64,000 bases of DNA. Origin: Desulfosarcina alkanivorans. Its GTDB lineage: Bacteria > Desulfobacterota > Desulfobacteria > Desulfobacterales > Desulfosarcinaceae. Below the pieces are notes generated by a model, which saw only the letters and a list, made by a program, of their open reading frames with translations, did no database searches and had not been told where the DNA came from. A program made the translations under genes and the position numbers. Shown piece after piece: positions 44,490 to 54,095 of the stretch (positions within the stretch are counted from its first letter, which is position 1; every line of letters starts with the position of its first letter). The stretch is from contig NZ_AP021874.1 in the NCBI RefSeq assembly GCF_009688945.1, positions 5,022,001-5,086,000 on the forward strand. Reading direction: 5' to 3'.

Positions 44490-46052
44490 ATGAGCATACT
44501 CTGCAGACGCCTGATCCTTCTCCTGTATTGGTCCGTCGTCCTATTTTTTGCCGCTTCCATTCAAGGGCCTGCGTCGTGGGCAGCCGATCCGCAGCAGACG
44601 TCGACCGGCCATCATGAAATTCAGCCTCACGCCGCCGCGAACGCCAAAGGGGACCATCTTGAGGAAGCGGGGCACCGCGATGCTCAGCAGGGGGGGCACC
44701 ACGGTCATGAGGAACTGGGACCCGTTCTGCCGCTGTGGAGCTGCATCCCTTTCGCCTGCATGCTGCTTTCCATTGCCCTGTTCCCTCTGCTGGCACCGGA
44801 ATTCTGGCACCATCATTTCGGCAAGGTCTCCGCATTCTGGGCGGTGGTGATGGCCGGACCGTTTCTTTATGCCTACGAGGGCACCGCCCTGTATGAAATC
44901 ATCCATATTCTTCTTGCCGACTACGTGCCTTTTATCATTCTGCTCTGGTCGCTGTATACCGTATCCGGCGGCATCCTTTTGAAGGGATCGCTTCGGGGCA
45001 CACCGGTGGTCAACGTGGTCATCCTGACGCTGGGGACCCTGCTGGCTTCGTGGATGGGAACCACAGGGGCGGCCATGTTGCTGATCCGTCCCTTTCTACG
45101 GGCCAACGATTTTCGAAAAAATCGTACATTCATGGTGGTTTTTTTTATTTTTCTGGTCGCCAATGTGGGCGGTTCCCTGACCCCGCTGGGAGACCCGCCG
45201 CTTTTTCTGGGGTTTTTGCATGGCGTCTCCTTTTTCTGGACGTTTAACATTCTTCCCCACATGCTCCTGGTGGCCGGAATTCTGCTGGTGGTCTATTTTT
45301 TCCTGGATCTTTACCATTTCAGGAAGGAAACCGGGCGCGTCCCGGCGGAGGAGGCGGAGAAGACGCCGCTGCGGCTGGAGGGGATCCATAATTTCATCTT
45401 TCTGGCCGGCATCATCGGCGCCGTATTGATGAGCGGCATGGCAGACTGGGGGCAGGTCAATGTGATGGGGGTTCACCGCGGTCTCCAGGACTGGGTCCGG
45501 GATGGATTGCTGGTTGCCATGGGGGTCCTTTCCATGGCCACCACCCGTGTGGAAATCCGGGAAGACAATGACTTCACCTGGTTTCCCATCATCGAGGTGG
45601 CTTACCTGTTCGTGGGGATCTTCATCACCATGATTCCCTGCCTGCTGATCCTCAAAGCAGGTGCCAACGGCCAGCTGGCCTTTTTGATCAATGCCGTCAA
45701 GGCCCCGGTCCACTATTTCTGGGTGACCGGCGCCCTCTCCGGTTTTCTGGACAATGCGCCCACCTATCTGACCTTTTTCAATACGGCCCTGGGCAGCCAC
45801 TATCCGGGGATGGCCGAATCCCAGGCGGTTCCGTTGCTGATGACGGAAAACGCCCTATACCTGAAGGCCATCTCCGCCGGAGCGGTTTTTTTCGGTGCCT
45901 GCAGCTATATCGGCAATGCCCCCAACTTCATGGTTCGCTCCATTTCTGAGGAGGCCGGGACGCCCATGCCCAGTTTTTTCGGTTATATCCTGAAATATAC
46001 CGTTGTTTTTCTGTTGCCGACGTTTGCGGTGGTAACCCTTATTTTCTTTTAG
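44490..46052 (+). CDS. NhaD-like sodium:proton antiporter
   Basis: ATG 44490 gives 520 residues. A signal-like N-terminus (LILLLYWSVVLFFAASIQGP) is followed by a His-rich exported linker (about 40-80, GHHEIQPH and HRDAQQGGHHGHE), then about twelve membrane helices of the ion-transporter superfamily. TTGAAMLLIRPFLRANDFRK and NVGGSLTPLGDPPLFLGFLH are typical NhaD-like motifs, as is SGFLDNAPTYLTFFN. It probably exchanges Na+ for H+ across the cytoplasmic membrane. The His-rich loop may bind metal. It begins a block with UspA and sensor kinase genes. Confidence 0.87.
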   Translation: MSILCRRLILLLYWSVVLFFAASIQGPASWAADPQQTSTGHHEIQPHAAANAKGDHLEEAGHRDAQQGGHHGHEELGPVLPLWSCIPFACMLLSIALFPLLAPEFWHHHFGKVSAFWAVVMAGPFLYAYEGTALYEIIHILLADYVPFIILLWSLYTVSGGILLKGSLRGTPVVNVVILTLGTLLASWMGTTGAAMLLIRPFLRANDFRKNRTFMVVFFIFLVANVGGSLTPLGDPPLFLGFLHGVSFFWTFNILPHMLLVAGILLVVYFFLDLYHFRKETGRVPAEEAEKTPLRLEGIHNFIFLAGIIGAVLMSGMADWGQVNVMGVHRGLQDWVRDGLLVAMGVLSMATTRVEIREDNDFTWFPIIEVAYLFVGIFITMIPCLLILKAGANGQLAFLINAVKAPVHYFWVTGALSGFLDNAPTYLTFFNTALGSHYPGMAESQAVPLLMTENALYLKAISAGAVFFGACSYIGNAPNFMVRSISEEAGTPMPSFFGYILKYTVVFLLPTFAVVTLIFF

Positions 46053-46068
46053 GGACGGGAGATCGACC

Positions 46069-46956
46069 ATGCGATTCGAAACCCTGCTTTTTCACACCCG
46101 GTTCAGGGAGCTGGCCTTCAACTCCCTGAAGACCGTTCTCGAATTGAAAGCGGCCGGACTCAAAAAAGTCGTCCTGGCCCACGTGATTCCGCGGGAGGAT
46201 GTGGCTTTCGTGCCATATGGCGGAATGTTGAAGGAAGACCTGAAACGCATGCGCGAGGAGGCACGAATCAAATTCGAGGACTGGATCCGGACCATCGACG
46301 ACCCGCAATTGGAATTTCACCAGCGTGTCGTGGTCGGGGCCACCAATGCCCAGATTCTGGACATGGCCAAGGCGGAACGGGCCGACCTGATCATTGTGGG
46401 GCGCAAGAAACGATCGACCCTTGAAAAGATATATGTGGGCACCCACGTGCTCGACATCCTGCGCCGCAGCAATGTTCCGGTGCTCATGGGCAAATACATG
46501 GTGCCGTACCAATGGCAGGGAGAGTCCCAGATGCGCACCAACGAAGGAATCTGGAAACGCCCGCTGCTGGCATCGGACTGGTCGGAACCTTCCCGGCGGG
46601 CCCTCGGCGCAACACTGGCGTTGAAGGGGCTGGTGGAAAAAATTATCGTCATCCATGTACTGGGTGCCCGACGCGTGAAGAATCTGGAGCCGCCGGCAGT
46701 CAAACGCCTTGAGGACGAAAGTGACAGGCGCCTCCAATCCTATTGCCGTCAGATTGAGGACGCCGGCATTCAGGGTGAACCCCATCTGGCCATGGGCCGC
46801 ACGGTTGAAGAGATCCTCCGGATGTCCAGGGACTATGGTGCCACCATGATCGTTTTGGGTCGAACCGGAAAAGACTGGTTCCGTGAGTATTGGCTGGGGG
46901 GCGTTTCCCATCGGATCGCCGAGTTGAGTGAGCTGCCGGTATTATTAATTCCTTGA
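46069..46956 (+). CDS. Tandem UspA-domain universal stress protein
   Basis: The 295-residue protein has two UspA halves. The first ends with the nucleotide-binding G-2x-G-9x-G-like stretch VGRKKRSTLEKIYVGTHVLD, and the second has GRTGKDWFREYWLGGVSHRI with PVLLIP. GGGAG precedes ATG 46069, 16 bases after the antiporter stop. The spacing suggests one transcript, with the UspA protein as a possible cytosolic partner of the antiporter. Confidence 0.9.
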   Translation: MRFETLLFHTRFRELAFNSLKTVLELKAAGLKKVVLAHVIPREDVAFVPYGGMLKEDLKRMREEARIKFEDWIRTIDDPQLEFHQRVVVGATNAQILDMAKAERADLIIVGRKKRSTLEKIYVGTHVLDILRRSNVPVLMGKYMVPYQWQGESQMRTNEGIWKRPLLASDWSEPSRRALGATLALKGLVEKIIVIHVLGARRVKNLEPPAVKRLEDESDRRLQSYCRQIEDAGIQGEPHLAMGRTVEEILRMSRDYGATMIVLGRTGKDWFREYWLGGVSHRIAELSELPVLLIP

Positions 46957-46991
46957 AATAAAAAAAGAAAAGTGTTTCGACCAAGGTTTCC

Positions 46992-49900
46992 ATGATCCGT
47001 AAAGTTGAAAATGCCAAAATTGCCATCGTCGGCGGAGGCCGGTTCTGCGACAAACTGCTCCGGCACCTGCTGGGTGATGGTTTCAAGGGCCGGCATCCGG
47101 AGGTTCTGGGCGTCGCCGACCTCAACGATCAAGCAGTGGGTATGAACTATGCCCGGTCTCTGGGTATCCACACGTGCAGTGACTACCGTGAAATTTGTCG
47201 GCTGGAAGGACTGGAGACCATCATCGAGGTCACATGGGATCTCGACCTGGCCCACATCATATCACAGGCCAAGCCGGCGGCGGTCGAGCTGATCGACCAC
47301 CAGGATTCCCGGTTTTTGTGGGACCTGCTGCAGCTGGAAACCATCCGGCAGGAGGCCCTGGATTCCCTCGGCACCGAAACGGTTACCGTCGAGACCGTCA
47401 AGGATAGAATTCATCAATGCTTTCGAAAAGCCGCGGATATCGTGATGCAGCGCAACCGCCGGTTCAAGCAGATCGAAACGGAACTCTACGAAAAGGAGAA
47501 ATCCCTTTCCCAGATTATCCAGGGCAGCACCATTCCCACCTTTGTCATCAACCGCGACCATGTGGTGACCCACTGGAACCATGCCGCAGAAGTTCTTACC
47601 GGCTACCGTGCCAACGATATGGTCGGCACCCGGGATCACTGGAAACCTTTCCGGAAAAAAGAACGGCCGATCATGGCCGACGTGATTCTTGACCAGCTGG
47701 AAACCGGCGAAATCAACCACTACTATGGCTCCAAATGGCAGCCGTCCACGCTGGTGGACGGGGGCTATGAGGCCGAGGAGTTTTTCGGGCATTTAGGCGA
47801 CGGCGGCCGGTGGCTTTTTTTTACGGCCGCGCCCATCAAGGCGTCGGACGGTACCATCATCGGCGCCATCGAAACGCTCTGGGACAATACCGAAAACCGG
47901 CTGGCCGAAGTTGAACGCCGCAATTATACCCGCCGGATCGAAGAGAGTGAAAGAACGCTTTCCCAGATTATCCAGGGCAGCACCATTCCCACCTTTGTGC
48001 TCAACCGGGATCACGTGATCACGCACTGGAACCATGCCCTGGAGCGGCTGACCGGCTTCCCCGCAGCCAGGATGGTGGGTACCCGGCACCAGTGGGAACC
48101 CTTTTGGGAGAGCGAACGGCCCACCATGGCCGACGTGATCATGGAAGAGCACAGTGAAGCCGAGCTTGGCGGGCTTTATGGCGAGTATTGGCGAAAATCG
48201 ACCCTCGTCGAAGACGCCTACGAGGCCGAGGTTTTTTTTCCCAAGCTGGGCAAAGCGGGGCGATGGTGCTGGTTTACGGCAACACCCTTGAAAACATCGG
48301 ATGGCACTGTCGTCGGGGCCATCGAGACATTTTGGGATACCACGGAAAACAAGCGGGCGGAAACGGAAAGCCGCCGGTATGTCAAGGAACTGGAGGAGAC
48401 CGAGCAGGCCCTTTCCCAGATCATTCAGGGAAGCACGACACCCACGTTCGTCATCAACCGGAACCACATCGTGACCCATTGGAACCACGCTCTGGAACAG
48501 CTCACCGGCTATGCCGCCAACGAAATCGTGGGAACCAGCCACCACTGGAAACCGTTCCGAAAAAAAGCGCGCCCCATTATGGCCGACGTGATTCTCGACC
48601 AGCTGGAGACCGGTGAAATCAGCCAGTATTACGGGGCCAGATGGCGACCGTCAACCCTGGTCGAAGGGGCCTATGAGGCCGAAGAGTTTTTCGAACATTT
48701 AGGGGATAACGGCCGATGGCTGATCTTTACCGCCGCTCCCATAAAGTCCTCGGACGGCACCGTGGTGGGTGCCATCGAAACACTGTGGGACACCACGGAC
48801 AAAAAACGGATCGAGGCCGAACGCCGCCGGGATCTCATCCGGATCGAAGAGAGCGAGAACCGGCTCACCCAGATTATCCAGGGCAGCACCATTCCCACCT
48901 TCATCCTCAATGAGGAGCACGTTATCACCAACTGGAATCATGCCTTGGAAAGGTTGAGCGGCTTCTCGTCCATGAAGATGGTGGGCACCCGCCACCAGTG
49001 GGTTCCCTTCTGGGACAAAGAACGGCCCACCATGGCCGACGTCATTCTGGACCAGCGCAGCGAACCGGAACTCTGGGAGCTTTACGGCGGCAAGTGGAAA
49101 AAATCGGACTTGATCGACGGTGCCTACGAGGCGGAAGTTTTTTTTCCCAAACTGGGACAGGGGGGCAAGTGGCTCTTTTTTACCGCCGCACCGATCCGGG
49201 CCACCGACGGCAGTGTTATCGGCGCCATAGAGACCTTCTGGGACACCACGGAGAAAAAAGAGGCCGAGGCCCAGCGAAGGCGGTATACCCGAGAGGTAGA
49301 AGAGAGCCGGCGGGCATTGTCCCAGATCATTCAAGGCAGCACCATTCCCACTTTCGTTCTCAACCAGGATCATGTGGTTACCCATTGGAACCGGGCCGTG
49401 GAACAGCTGACCGGGTACCCGGCATCCCAGATGGTCGGCACCAACCACCAGTGGGCCCCTTTCTGGGACAGTGAGCGGTCTACCATGGCCGATGTGATCC
49501 TCGACCAGAAGAGCGACCAGGATGTCTGGGAGCTTTACGGCGGCAAATGGAAAAAATCGGACTTGATCGACGGTGCCTACGAAGCGGAGGTCTTTTTCCC
49601 AAAACTGGGCAATGGGGGCAAGTGGTGCTGGTTTACCGCGGCCCCCATCAAGGCTGCCGACGGCACCGTGGTGGGAGCCATCGAAACCCTGTGGGACACC
49701 ACGGACAAAAAAAGGGCCGAATCAGACCGCCGGCAATACACCCGCAAACTGGAGGAGAACCAGCGTACCCTCTCCCAGATCATCCAGGGCAGCACCATTC
49801 CGACCTTCGTATTAAACCGGGACCATACGATTACGCACTGGAACCAGGCCCTGGAGAACCTTACCGGCCATCCCTCGTCAGAGATGGTGGGAACCAACCG

Positions 49901-51791
49901 CCAGTGGGCGCCCTTCTGGAACAGCGAGCGCCCGGCCATGGCCGACCTCATTCTGGACCAGAAGAGCGACCAGGAGATGTGGGACCTGTATGGCGGCAAG
50001 TGGAAAAAATCGGCCCTTATCGACGGTGGGTACGAGGCCGAGGTCTTTTTCCCCAGACTGGGCGCCGGCGGCAGATGGTGCTGGTTCACCGCGGCCCCCA
50101 TCAAGGCGGCCGACGGCACCGTGGTGGGGGCCATCGAAACCCTCCTGGACACCACGGCGGCCAAACAGGCCGAGGATGAGCAGCGCCGGCGCAACCTGGA
50201 ACTGACCACCTTGTGTTCCATCTACACCGCCCTCAACGCGCCGTTGACCCTGCAAAAGCGCATCGAAGGCGCCGTGTTGGAAATCCGTGATTTCATGAAG
50301 GCGGAAAGTGTCTGTCTGTACATGGCTGAAGCGGGGGGGCGGTTCGACCTGCGCTATTTCAACACCTGTTATGCGGATCCGGGATACGGCCAGGCCGGGC
50401 CCGAATCGGAAGGGGAAATTATCCGCAAGGTGTCCCGTACCGACAAGCCCGTCATCTATAACGCGGGGGACCACCGGGGGCGTTTTTCGAATGAGGCGGA
50501 AATGGAAGGGGCCACCTTCGCCTATATTCCCATCAGCGCCAAGGAGACCAAGGGGCTCGGTGTCATGCGCATCGAAAGGGAGACCGAACGGTTCTCTTCG
50601 GAGGAACTGCACCTGCTGGACCTGATGGGCAACCGCATCGGGGCCACCATTGAAAATGCACTCCTGCACGAGGAGATCACCCGAAAATCCAATTTCCAGG
50701 CCAAACTGATCAAAAGCGCCAACGACGGGATCATCGCCACGGACGATGACTGGAACACGATCATCTTCAACCCGGCTGCCGAGCGAATTTTCGGATACTC
50801 CGCCGATGATGTGGTGCCGAACAAAGATGCCAGGGATTTTTTGCCGCAATGGGTGCAGGAGACGCTTGCCCGGACGGGGCTTGGTGCGGATGTCGATGAA
50901 CGCTCGCCCTGGGCGGAAACCGAAATCAAGGCCAGTACCGGCGAGTCGATCCCGGTCAGATTCTCCGGGTCGGTCCTGCGGGAAAAGAGAAAAATGATGG
51001 GCACCGTGGCTTTTTTTCAGGACCTGCGTGAGATCAAGCGGCTGGAGCGGGATCTGGTGAACAGCGAGCGATTGGCGGCTGTCGGCCAGACCGTTGCCGG
51101 CATGGCCCACTGCATCAAAAATATCCTGCATGGTTTCAAGGGCGGCAGCTATCTGGTTGATGTCGGGCTGTCCCGGGACAACACCGAAAAATTGAAAAAC
51201 GGCTGGGAGATGATTCAGCGCAACATCACCCGGACCTCAGACCTGGTGATGGACCTGCTCTCCTATTCCAAGGAGCGGGAGCCCGAGTACGAGCGCTGCA
51301 ATCCCAATGATATCGCCGACGATGTCTGTGAGTTGCTCAACACCGTTGCCCTGGATAACGATGTGGCGCTCGTTAAACAGTTTTCCGATGAAATGAAACC
51401 GTTTTACATGGACCCGCGCACCGCCCACCGCTGTTTGATGAATCTGGTGACAAATGCCATCGATGCGTGTATCTTTGATCCCGGTGTCGATAAAGCTCAC
51501 CGGGTGTCGGTGGTCACCGGCATTGAAGCGGACGGTGACCTTCGCTTCGAGGTGAAAGACAACGGGTGCGGCATGACCGAGGAGGTCCGGTCCAAGCTTT
51601 TTTCATCTTTTTTCAGTACCAAGGGGGTGAAGGGGACCGGGCTCGGGTTGCTGGTGACGGCCAAATTGGTGGAAGAGCACAAGGGGACCATCGATGTCGT
51701 CTCCACGGAAGGCGAGGGGACCGCGTTCATCCTGAGGTTTCCCGCCCAGTTGCCGGACGCGCTCAGCCTGGCCCAAACGACCGGCCCATGA
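46992..51791 (+). CDS. Giant multi-PAS histidine kinase with N-terminal Rossmann domain
   Basis: The 1599-residue protein has no membrane helix or signal peptide and should be cytosolic. It begins with a Rossmann-like domain (about 1-130; KIAIVGGGRFCDKLLRHLL, EVLGVADLND) resembling NAD(P)-binding oxidoreductases. Six PAS repeats of exactly 151 residues follow (Q174, Q325, Q476, Q627, Q778, Q929 begin each QIIQGST), then a GAF domain (about 1075-1225) and a seventh, different PAS (about 1240-1350). The HisKA site His1373 lies in VAGMAHCIKNILHGFKGG. The HATPase domain (about 1480-1590) has DNGCGMTEEV and KGTGLGLLV. The receiver gene at 51832 is the likely partner. AAGG precedes ATG 46992. Confidence 0.93.
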   Translation: MIRKVENAKIAIVGGGRFCDKLLRHLLGDGFKGRHPEVLGVADLNDQAVGMNYARSLGIHTCSDYREICRLEGLETIIEVTWDLDLAHIISQAKPAAVELIDHQDSRFLWDLLQLETIRQEALDSLGTETVTVETVKDRIHQCFRKAADIVMQRNRRFKQIETELYEKEKSLSQIIQGSTIPTFVINRDHVVTHWNHAAEVLTGYRANDMVGTRDHWKPFRKKERPIMADVILDQLETGEINHYYGSKWQPSTLVDGGYEAEEFFGHLGDGGRWLFFTAAPIKASDGTIIGAIETLWDNTENRLAEVERRNYTRRIEESERTLSQIIQGSTIPTFVLNRDHVITHWNHALERLTGFPAARMVGTRHQWEPFWESERPTMADVIMEEHSEAELGGLYGEYWRKSTLVEDAYEAEVFFPKLGKAGRWCWFTATPLKTSDGTVVGAIETFWDTTENKRAETESRRYVKELEETEQALSQIIQGSTTPTFVINRNHIVTHWNHALEQLTGYAANEIVGTSHHWKPFRKKARPIMADVILDQLETGEISQYYGARWRPSTLVEGAYEAEEFFEHLGDNGRWLIFTAAPIKSSDGTVVGAIETLWDTTDKKRIEAERRRDLIRIEESENRLTQIIQGSTIPTFILNEEHVITNWNHALERLSGFSSMKMVGTRHQWVPFWDKERPTMADVILDQRSEPELWELYGGKWKKSDLIDGAYEAEVFFPKLGQGGKWLFFTAAPIRATDGSVIGAIETFWDTTEKKEAEAQRRRYTREVEESRRALSQIIQGSTIPTFVLNQDHVVTHWNRAVEQLTGYPASQMVGTNHQWAPFWDSERSTMADVILDQKSDQDVWELYGGKWKKSDLIDGAYEAEVFFPKLGNGGKWCWFTAAPIKAADGTVVGAIETLWDTTDKKRAESDRRQYTRKLEENQRTLSQIIQGSTIPTFVLNRDHTITHWNQALENLTGHPSSEMVGTNRQWAPFWNSERPAMADLILDQKSDQEMWDLYGGKWKKSALIDGGYEAEVFFPRLGAGGRWCWFTAAPIKAADGTVVGAIETLLDTTAAKQAEDEQRRRNLELTTLCSIYTALNAPLTLQKRIEGAVLEIRDFMKAESVCLYMAEAGGRFDLRYFNTCYADPGYGQAGPESEGEIIRKVSRTDKPVIYNAGDHRGRFSNEAEMEGATFAYIPISAKETKGLGVMRIERETERFSSEELHLLDLMGNRIGATIENALLHEEITRKSNFQAKLIKSANDGIIATDDDWNTIIFNPAAERIFGYSADDVVPNKDARDFLPQWVQETLARTGLGADVDERSPWAETEIKASTGESIPVRFSGSVLREKRKMMGTVAFFQDLREIKRLERDLVNSERLAAVGQTVAGMAHCIKNILHGFKGGSYLVDVGLSRDNTEKLKNGWEMIQRNITRTSDLVMDLLSYSKEREPEYERCNPNDIADDVCELLNTVALDNDVALVKQFSDEMKPFYMDPRTAHRCLMNLVTNAIDACIFDPGVDKAHRVSVVTGIEADGDLRFEVKDNGCGMTEEVRSKLFSSFFSTKGVKGTGLGLLVTAKLVEEHKGTIDVVSTEGEGTAFILRFPAQLPDALSLAQTTGP
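47511..50228 (+). repeat. Six tandem 453-bp in-frame PAS repeats
   Basis: The motif encoding QIIQGST starts at 47511, 47964, 48417, 48870, 49323 and 49776. Each step is exactly 453 bases (151 codons), with no indel. Repeats 1 and 3 share one subtype (KPFRKK, DQLETGEI, EEFF-HLGD). Repeats 2, 4, 5 and 6 share another (PFW, EVFFPKLG). Repeats 4 and 5 are close to identical at the DNA level over the second half (GGCAAGTGGAAAAAATCGGA). Confidence 0.95.
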
Positions 51792-51831
51792 TGGGTTTCA
51801 ATATCGGGGTAAACCTTCAAGGAGGGATAAG

Positions 51832-52224
51832 ATGAGTAAAAAAGTGTTGATCGTTGACGACGACCCGGATGTGCGATTGTTTAACACGACGGTCGTGGAA
51901 GAGAGCGGCCACACGCCCGTGGAGGCGGCAAATGGTGAGGAAGGGTTGAAGATCATCCGTAAAGACCCACCGGACCTGGTTGTCCTGGATGTGTTGATGC
52001 CCAAACAGAGCGGTATACGGCTCTATCGGGAACTCAAGTCCGATAAAACCCTGATGAAAATTCCCGTGATCATCCTTTCCGGGGTGGCCAAGCGAACCTT
52101 TCTGCGTTCGCAAAAGGCGCTTACGGAATTCGGTGACAAGCCGGTGCCCGAGCCGGAAAACTATCTTGAAAAACCGGTGGAGCCGGACGAACTGGCCGCG
52201 GAAATCAAGAAGTTTTTGGGATAG
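51832..52224 (+). CDS. Stand-alone response regulator receiver
   Basis: The 130-residue receiver has the acidic pocket VDDDPD (8-13), phospho-acceptor Asp53 (LVVLDVLMPKQSG) and the conserved Lys in YLEKPVEPDEL. There is no output domain. It follows the giant kinase gene by 40 bases, with AAGGAGGG before the start, so it is the probable phosphate acceptor and may act by protein contact. Confidence 0.94.
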   Translation: MSKKVLIVDDDPDVRLFNTTVVEESGHTPVEAANGEEGLKIIRKDPPDLVVLDVLMPKQSGIRLYRELKSDKTLMKIPVIILSGVAKRTFLRSQKALTEFGDKPVPEPENYLEKPVEPDELAAEIKKFLG

Positions 52225-52279
52225 CATCCGCTCGGTCGGGAACTGGAATGATCGATACGGCGGGCAAGGATAGGATACC

Positions 52280-53158
52280 ATGGAGATAAAAAAACTACTG
52301 TTTGTCACCCGGTTCGACAAGCTCCGTTTCGATGCGTTGCAGTCTCTGATGGACCTGAAGAAGGCCGCCCTGAACCACGTGGTGTTCCTGAATGTCATCG
52401 AGCGGGACAAGGTGGCCATGCGGCGGGGCAAAGGCTACGAGAAAAGCGCTGAAATCAGGCTCCGGGAGAAAGCCAACATCCGGTTCATCGACTGGGCGGA
52501 AACCCTTTTCGAGCAGGGTATGGAGGTGGGGGTCTACATTGTCGTCGGGAGCTTCGCCGGCCAGGTGATCCAGGCCGCCGAGAAGGAGTCGGTGGACCTT
52601 ATCGTCCTGAGTCCGGAGAAGAAAGGGCGTATCGAACAGCTCTACTCCGGCTCCGACATCACCGAGATCGTTCACCGGTCCGCGACCCCCGTGCTGGTCT
52701 ACAAATACCTGTCGCGCAAGGGACCGCTTGCGGAAAATCCTTTTGAAAAACCGCTGCTGGCCACCAACTGGTCCGACGCCAGCCGGCGGGCCATCGATTA
52801 TCTGAAATCGCTGAAGGCCGTGATTCGGGAGGTCGATGTGGTCCATGTGGCCAGTGAGAGGGATTTAAAGGAAACGTCTGCCATGGGCATCCAGAAAACC
52901 CGCAAGGAAAACCGCAGGAAACTGGAGGTCCTGTGTGACGACCTGGAAGATGACGGCATCATGGCCAAATCCCATGTCTATATCGGGGATACGGTTTCGG
53001 AGATCGACAAGGCGGCACGGGAATGCCAGTCATCCATGATCATTGCCGGCTCTCCGCGCAAAAGCCTGTGGAAGGAGCGCTGGGGGACGAGTATCAGCAA
53101 AGGACTGGCGGAACAGTCGATTTTTCCGGTCCTGCTCATTCCCCCCAAAGAGGGGTAA
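52280..53158 (+). CDS. Second tandem UspA-domain universal stress protein
   Basis: The 292-residue protein has two UspA halves, with the nucleotide-binding segments SPEKKGRIEQLYSGSDITEI and GSPRKSLWKERWGTSISKGL, both with PVLL/PVLV strands after them. It resembles the tandem UspA protein at 46069 in length and order, and lies on the other side of the kinase. The pair may be products of an old duplication. ATG 52280 follows GGATAGGA. Confidence 0.9.
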   Translation: MEIKKLLFVTRFDKLRFDALQSLMDLKKAALNHVVFLNVIERDKVAMRRGKGYEKSAEIRLREKANIRFIDWAETLFEQGMEVGVYIVVGSFAGQVIQAAEKESVDLIVLSPEKKGRIEQLYSGSDITEIVHRSATPVLVYKYLSRKGPLAENPFEKPLLATNWSDASRRAIDYLKSLKAVIREVDVVHVASERDLKETSAMGIQKTRKENRRKLEVLCDDLEDDGIMAKSHVYIGDTVSEIDKAARECQSSMIIAGSPRKSLWKERWGTSISKGLAEQSIFPVLLIPPKEG

Positions 53159-53215
53159 CGGCCGGAGCAGCAGTGGAAAACGATTCTAACCCGCAACGAG
53201 ATTGAGGAGGCACCT

Positions 53216-53848
53216 ATGGCGGTCATCACCATTTCGAGGCAGTTCGGCGCAGGCGGTATCACCCTTGGCAAAATGGTTTCCGAATCCCTGGGTTACACCT
53301 TTGCCGACAGTGACATCATCCAGCGCGTGGCCAAAGAGGCCAATGTCTCCACCAACTGGGTCGAATCCTTTGAAAAAGAGGCCGGCAGCAAGCTGTCCAG
53401 AATGATTTCCAGTATGGTCTCCAAGCGGTGGCTGGACCGGGTGCTCGCCGATGAGCGCGGCTATCTGGACGAACAGATCTATCTCGATTACCTGGTGCTG
53501 ATTATTGCCCAGTTCGCGGATGAAGGCGACGTGGTGATACTGGGGCGGGGGAGCCAGTATATCCTCAACGACCATCCCGATGCCGTCCACATCATGCTGG
53601 TGGATGAATTTGAAAACCGGGTCAAGTTCATGATGGAGCGCTATGACATGCCCCGCAAGAAGGCCGAACGGATGGTGGCCAACGAAGACCGCCGGCGGGT
53701 GAACCTGTTCAAGCGGCTGGGTAAAAGCGACTTTGAGAATCCACACCTATACCATATGGTGCTGAATATGGGGCGGCTGGATCTCGAAGCAGCCCGGGAC
53801 ATGGTCTGCAAGCTGGTGGAAAAAAAGGCGGCCTCGCTCCCGATCTGA
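53216..53848 (+). CDS. Cytidylate kinase-like family protein
   Basis: The 210-residue protein belongs to the cytidylate-kinase-like P-loop family (PF13189). It starts MAVITISRQFGAGGITLGKM, where the P-loop reads SRQFGAGG, and has LGRGSQYILNDHP. True CMP kinase activity is not assured, because the family is widespread next to signalling genes. GAGGAGG precedes the start. It closes the antiporter-UspA-kinase block and is followed by a terminator. Confidence 0.85.
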   Translation: MAVITISRQFGAGGITLGKMVSESLGYTFADSDIIQRVAKEANVSTNWVESFEKEAGSKLSRMISSMVSKRWLDRVLADERGYLDEQIYLDYLVLIIAQFADEGDVVILGRGSQYILNDHPDAVHIMLVDEFENRVKFMMERYDMPRKKAERMVANEDRRRVNLFKRLGKSDFENPHLYHMVLNMGRLDLEAARDMVCKLVEKKAASLPI

Positions 53849-53923
53849 TCGATCTCAAAGGATTTCAAACGCTTGCTGTCATAGGGAAACCGTCAGCCGG
53901 CGGCATGAATCGTCATTGTCCCC

Positions 53924-53956
53924 AAGCAAAGCCGGGTTCCGGCTTTGCTTTTTTAT
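53924..53956 (+). terminator. Strong rho-independent terminator ending the stress block
   Basis: AAGCAAAGCCGG (53924-53935) pairs perfectly with CCGGCTTTGCTT (53939-53950) around GTT and is followed by TTTTAT. It is the best terminator in the window. Confidence 0.93.
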
Positions 53957-54095
53957 AAAACGATGTCATTATTGACATTTTTTGACATTTGCTCTATTTC
54001 TGGCCTGCCCGATCGTATTGCCCGGCTTTCATTGAAATGCACGGGGCACAGGTCGATTCGGCATCGGCGGCCAACGGTAATAAAAGGAAATTGTC

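Noticed and set aside
47511..50228. Regular repeats as a CRISPR or other DNA-level array
   Set aside because: The 453-bp units are fully coding and in frame, and encode PAS domains. There are no short repeats with unique spacers.
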